Source: Ctenosaura bakeri
Taxonomy: Eukaryota; Chordata; Lepidosauria; Squamata; Iguanidae
Direction of reading: 5' to 3'
Assembly: GCA_948474755.1 (NCBI GenBank)
Contig: CAOLHI010004277.1
Coordinates: forward strand, 62,001 to 126,000
DNA: 64,000 nucleotides
Shown here: positions 56,378-64,000 of the stretch, piece after piece
Numbering within the stretch: position 1 is the first letter of the stretch
Layout: each line of letters starts with the position of its first letter
The notes under the pieces: generated by a model
What the model was told of the DNA's origin: nothing
The model's input: only the letters and a program-made list of their open reading frames with translations
Database searches by the model: none
Translations under genes and position numbers: made by a program

Positions 56378-57590
56378 TATTTGAATCACACACCGGTGGG
56401 GCAGACAAAGATCATCTGGTCCAAACCAATGCAAGTTCAGGAAACTCACAGCTACGGCATCCCTGATGAGTAGCCATGTGACCTTTCTTTAAAAACGCCA
56501 TGGAATTAAAATCCATCACCTTCCATGGTATTTTGTTTCTCTGTCAAACAGATCTAACAATCAGGAAGCTCTTCATAATGTTCAACTGGCATCTTTTTCT
56601 TTTAAGTTGAATCTACTGGATCTCGTTCTGATCTTTGGAGCAGCAGAAAGCAAGCTCCATCCATCTTCTACAAAGCACCATTTCAGATATTTAAAGAGGG
56701 CTGTCACCTCATCTTTTCTCCAAACTAAATATACCCAGCTTCCCAGTGATGTAGACTCAAGACGACAGACTCGGACTCAAGTCAGACTTAAGTCACTTCA
56801 GTGACTCAGCTTGGACTTGACTTGGCAAAAATTACACACTGACTCAACTTGACTTAAGACTTGCATATTTTTAGTGACTGACTTGCTGCCCTTGGTTCAG
56901 TAACATAACACATTCACCCAGAAAACTTACAACATGACAATCTGTCTCAAGCCCAAAATGTGGACACATTTCTCAGAGGGAACAGCAAATCCCCCGTACA
57001 TATAGGAGGAGCTATCTAAAACTTTTCCCAAGAGCAGAAGGCAAGACTCATGTACAGAATGCAGTGTGCGTAGCTCAGAGGGGAACAGAAAATGTGCTAG
57101 GCAATAGGCTTGAGGAGGAAGAATCCTTCTTTGTAAAGTTCCTGAAGCTTCAGTAATGGGGAATAAGAAAGATCCTATTCCCCTCTTCTGAAAAAGCCTC
57201 CAGTTTTGCAAATGGGAAGAAAGAAAGATCTATTCCCCACTCCCAAAGCTGCAGATGGCAAAATCACAAAAGTAGAGGCCTGACTCTACTTAAATTCTGG
57301 AATACAGGTTGAGATATAAATTTGGCTCCCAGACTTGAGACTTGACTCGAGACTTGACTTGAAAGTATCTTCTAAGGACTTGAGACTCGACTTGAGACTT
57401 GAAAGTAGAGACTTGAGACTTGACTTGAGACTTGGAGGAAAAGACTTAAATACATCACTGCAGTTTCCTAAGTTGTTCCCCATAGGGCCTGGTTTCCAGA
57501 GTCTTAACCATTGTCCTTCTCTCAATCCGTTCCCGTTTGTCCATACTCTTCCTAAACTGTGGTGTTCAGAACCGGACATGGGACTTCAGG
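56378..57590 (-). mobile_element. Old CR1 LINE split by a hAT-like element
   Basis: Worn CR1 text (ctggtccaaaccaatgcaag, aatcaggaagctcttcataa, atatacccagcttcc) to 56743, then after 57460 taagttgttccccatagggc to 57590. Confidence 0.75.
56744..57460. mobile_element. hAT-like non-autonomous element with GACTTGAG arrays
   Basis: Termini CAGTGATGTA and TACATCACTG are perfect 10-bp inverted repeats. Flanks cagcttcc (56736-56743) and cagtttcc (57461-57468) form an 8-bp target duplication with one change, as for hAT. Both inner sides carry tandem acttgagactcg-type repeats, in opposite orientation left and right, so it is a long imperfect palindrome. 717 bp, no ORF of note. Confidence 0.85.
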
Positions 57591-58157
57591 TGATGTCATC
57601 TTTAAGAAGCTCATATCCTTCCTCTTTAAGTATTTCTGACCATGGGAACTTACCCAATATTTTCTTAAGCTTATGCTAAAGTCCAGAGAGTGTGTCTGAC
57701 TATCTTCAGCTGTCCTTCTCCTCTATATAACACATTCCAAGAAGATGTGGTTACTTTCACTTAAGGTTCCCACTGAATTCATTTCAAATTTTTCCTGGAG
57801 GGATGAGTAGATCCAAGTTGGTTGCACTTCGAAATTGTTAGCAAAGCAAGTGAGGAATTTGTTGCATCTTACATTTCTTGGCAAAGTTTGACTTTCAACA
57901 ACTATCAAGGTGCCTGACTGACAACTATAGCTCTTCTTTTTGAATGTTTTGGTAATTCGTCCTAGGAATGCAATGTTTGGCTCAGCAATGTACAGCAGAC
58001 TTCTACAATGATCTCACTGTTTGTTTCCCTTTTATTTAATTTTTATCCAAATTTTTATTCAAAAATTTCAGAAGAAAATCAGCCTGTGTTTTATAGATTA
58101 TATCGAAGTTTTTATGCAGAGTGTGAAACACTGTGGATTCCTCTTAAAGAAATGGGT
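57591..58157. other. Intron sequence, nothing firm
   Basis: An AT-rich tttatccaaatttttattca near 58045 may be a LINE tail. Confidence 0.35.
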
Positions 58158-58740
58158 GTATCATAGAATCACAGAAATGTAGAGTTGGAAGAGACCCCAG
58201 GGGCCATCCAGTCCAACCCCCTGCCATGCAGGAACACCCTCAAAGCACTCCCGACAGATGACCATCCAGCCTCTGCTTAAAAATCTCCAAGGAAGGAGCC
58301 TCCACTACACTCCGAGGCAGCAGATTCCACTGCTGGACAGCCCTGACTGTCAAGAAGTTCTTCCTGAGGTTCAGGTGGAATCTCCTTTCCTGCAGCTTGA
58401 ATCCATTGCTCCTTGTCCTGGTCTCTGGAGCAGCAGAAAACAAGCCCTCTCCTTCCTCTACGTGGCATCCCTTCAAATATTGAAACATGGCTATCATGTC
58501 CCCTCTGATCCTTCTCTTCTGCAGACTAAACATCCCCAGCTCTCTAAGTCTATCCTCATAGGGCTTCACGGCTTCCAGGCCCCTCACCATTTTGGTTACC
58601 CTCCCCTGGACTTGCTCCAGCTTGACCATGTCCTTCTTGAATTGGGGTGCCCAGAACTGGACACAGAATTCAAGATGGGGTGGGGTCTAACCAAAGCAGA
58701 GTAGAGTGGTACCAGTACCTCCCTCGATCTAGACACTGCA
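58158..58740 (-). mobile_element. CR1 LINE 3' copy
   Basis: atcatagaatcacagaaatg start. The minus frame 58240-58629 encodes [20 protein letters not shown] to LDGHLSGVL. Confidence 0.94.
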
Positions 58741-58742
58741 GC

Positions 58743-59475
58743 ATTTGATTATTCTAATGCATAACTTGCACTCAGGACAAGAGGCCAGTGTTAGGACAGA
58801 ATATAGAGAAATAGAGTGGTTTTCAAATGGCAAAGAGGTCAGGCTGGACTATATTAAAACACCCTATATGTCTAACTTGTATGCTGAATGTATCATACAC
58901 AAACCTGGATTAGACTCAGGCCATTTCCGCACCAGATTGTTATAGTGTTATTATTCCGTTTTCAACATCCTATGGAATCTTGGGGTTTGTAGTTTCGGGA
59001 GGGGCATTTAGAATTCTCAGCAGAGAGTTCTTCGGCCTCAGTAAACTGCAAAGCCCAGAATTCCACAGGATGTTGAAAGTGGAATAATAGCACTATAACA
59101 GTCTAGTGTGGAAATGGCCTCAGAGGAAGAAGATGTAAAAACTGGAGGAAGGAGCATCAACAATTTAAGATATGTAGATGACACTTTAACACTACAGAAA
59201 ATAGCAAGGACTTGGAATGATTATTGAAGAAAGTCAAGGAAGAAAGTGCAAAGGCAGATTTATAACTGAAAGTTAAGAAAACAAAAATAATGATTATGGA
59301 AGATTTATTTACATGACTTTAAAGTAGATGACAAAGACATCGAAATAGTTCAAGATTTTCCATACTTTGGCTCAGTCATTAATCAGAATAGAGACTGCAG
59401 TCAAGAAATCAGAAGAAGACTAAGGACTTGGAAGAGCAGCTATGAAGGAACCAGACAAATTCCTCAAGTATAAAT
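58743..59475 (+). mobile_element. BovB/RTE LINE reverse-transcriptase fragment
   Basis: Two separated parts of one RTE ORF. At 58745-58918 the frame reads QEASVRTEYREIEWF, LYAECIIHKPGLDSG. At 59120-59475 it reads SINNLRYVDDT (the RT catalytic box with YVDD), and later FPYFGSVINQNRDCSQEI and RRRLRTWKS after frameshifts. The order and motifs fit BovB-type RTE. Internal stops and a MITE at 58919-59119 inactivate it. Same strand as the L1 copies. Confidence 0.78.
58919..59119. mobile_element. Family-B MITE inside BovB, TCA duplication
   Basis: GGCCATTTCCGCACCAG to ctagtgtggaaatggcc. TCA is at 58916-58918 and 59120-59122. Long form with the catttagaattctcagcaga centre. Confidence 0.92.
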
Positions 59476-59584
59476 ATATATAGTTGAATAATAAAGTTAG
59501 GATGGTTCATGCCATCTTGTTTCCCTTTTCTCTGTATAGTTGTAGAAGCCGGTTGTGAAAGCCGAAAGGAAGACAATCAACTGT

Positions 59585-59775
59585 TTTTTGATACAAAATT
59601 TGCAATTGATTGTTTTGTGCAGAAAACAGTACAAGAAATGGCACTTTCTGCACAGAAAGTAATATTTCCACGGAGAAATATTATCTGCACAGGAAATTCC
59701 CTTTTCTGCACAAAAATATCAAGTGCAAATTTTGTGCAGAGTAAGTCTCAAACTGTGAATGGGCTTCGGAAACTG
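59585..59775. repeat. Degenerate TGTGCAGAAA repeat block
   Basis: ttttgtgcagaaaacagta, ctttctgcacagaaagtaat, ttatctgcacaggaaattcc, cttttctgcacaaaaatatc: the same diffuse motif as at 16.8 kb. Confidence 0.5.
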
Positions 59776-59810
59776 CATAATTCTCCCTGGCTTCTGTTCA
59801 GTGAGAAGTA

Positions 59811-59889
59811 AATCTAATATATAAAAGTCAAAGTCAAATCTAATATATAAAAGTCAAAGAATTCTCAGCCAGAGAGCTCTTGGGCCTCA
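59811..59889. repeat. Tandem duplication and family-B centre fragment
   Basis: aaatctaatatataaaagtc occurs twice in about 55 bp. It is followed by gaattctcagccagagagct, the centre of a long-form family-B MITE that hosts the next element. Confidence 0.6.
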
Positions 59890-60319
59890 AGCCCTTTTCT
59901 CATGCTTTTTTTTTTGCGCGAGCGCCCCTTGAGCATCGCGCGAGTGGGAGCGTCGCTCCATATGATGCACTCCCACTCACGCAACACTCACGAGGCTGAA
60001 GCGGGATGAGCACGCACTTTCTTATTTTCGGCTGTAAGCCGAAAAGACTGCGCGCTTGCGCAATGCTTGCGGCGCCCTCGCGCATTTACCTGCGTGCGGT
60101 GCTTCGGCGAGCAGGGGTGGTTGCGCTTCCTTCCCCCAGCGCAGCCTACAACTTCCAGACTGCGCTGCGGAAGGAAGGGGCGGGGCGCTCGTGCAACGGC
60201 CACGCTAGAGGAAGCCGATGCGGGAGGCAAGAAGGGCTGTCGTGCGCAGTTCGCATGAGTGGCTGCTCGCGCGATCGCCACTCCCCACTGCTGCGATGAG
60301 GTAAGGTGCGAAAAGGGCC
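59890..60319. mobile_element. Family-A GC-rich MITE, 430 bp, TCA duplication
   Basis: Starts AGCCCTTTTCTCATG and ends gtgcgaaaagggcc. TCA is at 59887-59889 and 60320-60322. CpG-rich. On the minus strand the donor-like site is CAG/GTAAATGC. Confidence 0.9.
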
Positions 60320-60339
60320 TCAGTCAACTGTGCCTGACT

Positions 60340-61106
60340 GGAATAGGCCAGCTGCTGTGGAGATGAGACCTAGCAGCAAGGAGGAGGGCAGTGTATTCCC
60401 TCAGGAACCCAACCTCTGTATCTTAATACCTCTGAATACAGATTGGATTGGGGAATATGGGTAAAAGTTACAGGTACTGGAAAAGACAGTTTGGGGAATT
60501 AGAGACACAGGATTTCAAATCTTTCTAACAAGTATTACCCATGAGTAAATAAAATCCTGGGCAACGTCGGGCATATACGTTAGCTGCTTATATTAGTCAT
60601 GACTTCTTTTGGGAAGAGAATTATATCCCTATTGTGTACAGAGGACAATAAAAACCCAAACGGGGCCCAGATGTTTCCCTCGGAATATTCCGGCAAGGCT
60701 CATCATCTGTACATCACACGGTGCGATGGGAGCAGCGTCTGCCCTGAACAGTTTTTGATATGCGGGATAATTAGCACTGTCTGGATGTTACATTTTTAAT
60801 GCCGTGTGTTTGCTTTCCATAATTTGCCCAAGGCGCCTGTTAGAAAAAACCAGGGATGCTGCATGTGCCCGCTCACTTTCTCGTTCTCTTGCTGTTACAT
60901 TTGGGTTTTTTCTTCTCCCCATTCTCCTTGTTTGCATCAAGAATGCAAACACCATCTGTCAAAGCTATGTTCTCTATTAAAGCTGTGAAAAGAAAAATAG
61001 ACAAACCAGCAGCTCAGGAATCAGCTGCAACGGGGCTTGGCTTTTGGCCCTGGTTGGGCTCATCCCTGGCTCTACAGACCAGCAACTCAGACAGAAGGCC
61101 GACTGG
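60340..61106. other. Repeat-poor intron segment
   Basis: No element recognised. 60560-60840 is unique, AT-rich but evenly complex text with scattered CpGs and is a candidate conserved non-coding element. Confidence 0.35.
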
Positions 61107-61286
61107 GGCCATTTCCACACGAGACTGTTACAGCGCGATGATTCCACTTTCAACATCCTCAGGAATCCTGGGGTTTGCAGTTTCGGGAGGGGCTGGCCGG
61201 CCCCTCCCAAAAGTGCAAACCCCAGGATTCCACAGGATGTTGAAAGTGGAATCATCACGCTGTAACAGTCTCGTGCAGAAATGGAC
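61107..61286. mobile_element. Family-B palindromic MITE, TGG duplication
   Basis: GGCCATTTCCACACGAG to ctcgtgcagaaatggac. TGG is at 61104-61106 and 61287-61289. Arms nearly complementary. Confidence 0.9.
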
Positions 61287-61604
61287 TGGGACATGAATCC
61301 TGGTGGCTGATTTTGACTACCTGCTTTAATTCTTATTTGCTTAATTTGTGTTTTAACTTCTGTATTTCATGATTTTTAACTTTTATGTTTCCCAAATGGA
61401 AATAGCTGGACATTTTTCTCCAATGCAGAATGTGTACATTTCATTCAAATTTGCAGAAGTGGAGTTGCACATGCTGTACCACTGCGCATGCGTAGACCTT
61501 CATCTGTCAGTTTCAAATGTTGTAAATAACCAACTGGAGGCCAGTCTGCAGATCTCCACGCATGGGCACATGTAGGTGTGCACAACGCTGCTGTTTAACA
61601 TGAA

Positions 61605-62237
61605 GGCCATTTCCACATTACACTGGCCCTTTTCGCACTTTGCCTTCTTGCACGAGGGGGGAGGGCGTCTCGCGCGAGAAGGCTCCTCTGGGAGGCTGTT
61701 GCTTCCCCCTCGTTCCTTCCGCAGGCGCTTCCTGCTGGCATGTCCGTCGTGCTAGCACCCCACCCCTTCCTTCCGCAGGGGCCTGTAGGAGCTGTAGGCC
61801 CGCGGAGGGAAGGAAGCGCGACCCGGCTGCCTCCCTGACTCTCCGCACAGCAAGTAAGTGCGCACGGGCGCTGGGAGTGTTGCGCGAGTGCGGGTGATTT
61901 TCGCTTCAAGTTGAAAATAAAAAAAACCGCACTCGCGTCGCTTCAGCCTCGTGAGCGCCGCAGAAGTGGGAGTGCGTCGTGCAGAGCGACGCTCCCACTC
62001 CCACGAGGCTCACGGGGCTCTCGCGTGACAGAAAGCCCATGCGAAAAGGGCCACTGTTATAGTGCTATTATTCCACTTCCAACATCCTATGGAATTCCGG
62101 GGTTTGTAGTTTCCTGAGGCTCAAGAGCTCTCTGGCTGAGAATTCTCAATGCCCCTTCCTAAACTGCAGACCTGAGGATTCCATAGGATGTTGAAAGTGG
62201 AATAATAGCACTATAACAGTGTAGTGCAGAAATGGCC
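61605..62237. mobile_element. Family-B MITE interrupted by a family-A MITE
   Basis: The left tip 61605-61624 (ggccatttccacattacact) and remainder 62053-62237 (actgttatagtgctattatt to gcagaaatggcc) join cleanly if the family-A copy and one ACT are removed. Confidence 0.9.
61625..62052. mobile_element. Family-A GC-rich MITE, 428 bp, ACT duplication
   Basis: Starts GGCCCTTTTCGCACTT and ends catgcgaaaagggcc. ACT is at 61622-61624 and 62053-62055. The plus strand has cagcaagtaagtgcgc. Best preserved reverse-oriented copy. Confidence 0.94.
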
Positions 62238-62329
62238 AAAGTGTCTGTAGCATAAGCACATGTAGAGATTTACATTACTCGCCCTCATCCCACAGGATCT
62301 TGGACTTCATATATTTCCACTGCACAGCT

Positions 62330-62560
62330 GGATCAACTGAGGTGCCACATTAATTGTCATGGCTCTTTCCCATGGAATTCTGGGATATGTAGTTTTCCTT
62401 GGTAGTTATATTTCTCTGCTAGCACTCTCGTGCTTAATTCAGGGGAGTGCATTAGAGTTCCTCAGGGGAAAAAACAACAATAACAAGTCCCTCCCCAAAC
62501 TCCAAATTCCAAGATTCCCGAGGAAAGAACCATGACAGTTCAAGTATTACCAGGCCACTA
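62330..62560. mobile_element. Possible worn palindromic MITE of another family
   Basis: catggaattctgggatatgt pairs with ccaaattccaagattcccg, and gtcatggctctttcc with ggaaagaaccatgac. The ends were not resolved. Confidence 0.4.
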
Positions 62561-62989
62561 TAACAGAGTGCAGTATAGATCTGGAATGGAACGGAAATTT
62601 ATCAATTTGCCCTCTGAGGTCAAATTTGGACTTCCTGATCCTTTGAGAACTTAGGTGGGAAGAAAAACAGCACATCAAAAGGCTTGGGCAAATCATGGGA
62701 ACATTTTGTTCCCCAGCACAATATAAATTCTGCATTTTATGAGAACAGTGCAAGAAACTGAGAAACTGTACAGTTTTGTAGTCAAAACCTATACTCACAG
62801 CCTTTTTTTTTTTTTTTACTGTACACCAAAACTCAAATATTCTTAGGGAAAGTGCAGAAATTGCAAAATTAAATATCACACTATCCTGCTATACAAACAA
62901 TTTGTGAAGCATTCCAGGTCATGGCTGCAGCCTTTGCAGGTTTGAAAGTTTCACAACCCAAAGGTTATGCAGGAGGAAAAGAAACTTGG
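62561..62989. other. Intron sequence, nothing recognised
   Basis: A T-run at 62803-62818. No other feature. Confidence 0.4.
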
Positions 62990-63410
62990 ACTGAATAAAG
63001 TTGTAGCCACATTTGTATTTCTTGTGCAACACTGCTGATTTTGCATGATATTTCTGTTGCGCAACACTGCTTTTTTTCATAGGAAACAGCAATGTTACAC
63101 AATAAAAATGTTGTGCAAAATTAGCAATAGAAATGTGCTTTCTTGTGCAACGTTGTTGATTTCATGCAACATTTTTCTTGTACAACACTGCAGTTCACTA
63201 TGTTAAAAAAAAACAATAACCTTGCATGGAAAGCACGTATGGCCACCCAAAAGCAGTTCTTTCTGTATGAAAAGCTGTACAGTTTTCAGGATAGGCTGCA
63301 TAGTTCTCAGGAGAAGCTGCACAGCTTCTGGAAAACTTTCCAGTTTTGTGGGGAAGCTGTACACTTTTCATACAAAAGATGCGTAGTTTTCCATCACTGC
63401 AGGGGAAAAA
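62990..63410. repeat. Degenerate short-repeat blocks (ttgtgcaacactg and gaaaagctgtacagttttc types)
   Basis: 62990-63195 repeats cttgtgcaacactgctgatt variants at roughly 60-bp intervals. 63255-63400 repeats aagctgtacagttttcagga variants every 20-25 bp. Confidence 0.55.
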
Positions 63411-63542
63411 TAATCCTGAGTGTCTCAAAGGTATGGGACAAAAAACTGCTTCATTGTTCTCGACATCTGCCAGGACTTGGGGAAACCAGGATTTATCAGT
63501 CCTAGTACAGCTGCATTCTTTGGTTATTATTATAATTCTTAC

Positions 63543-63685
63543 ACAGTCATCCCTCCACATTTGCTAGGGTTAGGGGCATAGGACCCCTGTGAAAGTGGAA
63601 AAATCGCGAATAACTCCAGGCCCTCCGAAACCATATTTAACACACAAAAAAGTATGATCACCATATTCAACCCACTGTGGAGTCC
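63543..63685. mobile_element. Tc/mariner (Tigger-like) left end
   Basis: CAGTCATCCCTCCACATTTG, then gtgaaagtggaaaaatcgcg, shared with the copies at 7.6 and 46.5 kb. The right end was not found. Confidence 0.55.
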
Positions 63686-63692
63686 TTTAAGG

Positions 63693-63790
63693 CAGTGGTT
63701 CTCAACCTTCCTAATCCGTGACCCTTTAATACATTTCCTCATGTTGTGGTGACCCCCAACCATTACATTATTTATTTATTATTTACAATG
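63693..63790. mobile_element. hAT-type transposon left end
   Basis: CAGTGGTTCTCAACCTTCCT then gtgacccccaaccatta, a terminus characteristic of a widespread vertebrate hAT group. It degrades into ttatttatttatt; the right end is not in the window. Confidence 0.55.
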
Positions 63791-64000
63791 CCTCCCCCCC
63801 AGCAAAGGCTGCCTCGCCGGCCAGGAACAGGGGGGCAGGCAGGTAGGGAAAGAGGAGCCGCGCGTCTCCCCCAGAAAAAAACTCCGAGACCCCCTCAGGC
63901 TCTGCTTCTGCTTCGCTCTCATTTCCACTGGGGTTGGCAGTGTGGGAAAAGTTTCCAGAGTGTTGACCCTGGCTGGGGGTGGGGAGGAATCCTAGCACCT

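Noticed and set aside
1..64000. CRISPR array, restriction-modification, phage or other bacterial defence system
   Set aside because: The DNA is vertebrate: spliced exons, LINEs and SINEs. The tandem repeats present are minisatellites or microsatellites without CRISPR spacing.

Overview
The window is vertebrate nuclear DNA, most likely from a squamate reptile (lizard). The evidence is two spliced exons of a vertebrate cytokine-receptor gene embedded in a repeat mixture typical of squamates: many CR1 LINE 3' ends, tRNA-derived SINEs with a BovB-like tail (Sauria-SINE type), a BovB/RTE fragment, AT-rich L1 copies, L2, solo LTRs, and hAT-, Tc/mariner- and palindromic non-autonomous DNA transposons. 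There are no operons, CRISPR arrays, phage or bacterial genes, and I recognised no tRNA or rRNA gene.

The only host gene I can support is CNTFR (ciliary neurotrophic factor receptor alpha), on the minus strand. The upstream exon is at 48009-48172 and the next exon, carrying the WSDWS box, is at 7136-7316. Both have consensus splice sites and compatible phases. The intron between them is 40,692 bp. Positions 1-7135 are downstream intron, and 48173-64000 is upstream intron, or holds exons I did not recognise. The final GPI-anchor exon and the N-terminal exons were not seen.

Layout. 1-0.4 kb: minisatellite. 0.9-6.9 kb: CR1, Tc/mariner-like, SINE, palindromic MITEs and an L2 fragment. 7.1-7.3 kb: CNTFR exon. 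7.6-26.9 kb: MITEs, SINEs, CR1s and two related solo LTRs (13.5-14.4 and 19.5-20.4 kb). 26.98-30.80 kb: a 3.8-kb 5'-truncated L1 with a 17-bp target-site duplication. 31.4-36.5 kb: CR1 and two further LTRs. 36.6-37.8 kb: repeat-poor. 38.0-44.8 kb: nested CR1 and MITEs plus a second L1. 44.9-46.1 kb: minisatellite split by a solo LTR. 46.45-47.65 kb: a three-level nest. 48.0-48.2 kb: CNTFR exon. 48.6-64 kb: GC-rich MITEs, CR1, a hAT element, a BovB fragment and palindromic MITEs.

The most interesting signal is not a new gene system. Two structurally different MITE families, one of about 430 bp and CpG-rich, the other of 126-205 bp and almost perfectly palindromic, share the terminal motif GGCC(C/A)TTT-C-GCAC and make 3-bp target-site duplications. 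The GC-rich family also carries a conserved splice-donor-like GGTAAGTGCG. A second pattern is orientation: elements carrying poly(A) signals (L1, LTR, BovB) all lie antisense to CNTFR, whereas CR1, which lacks such signals, is overwhelmingly sense.
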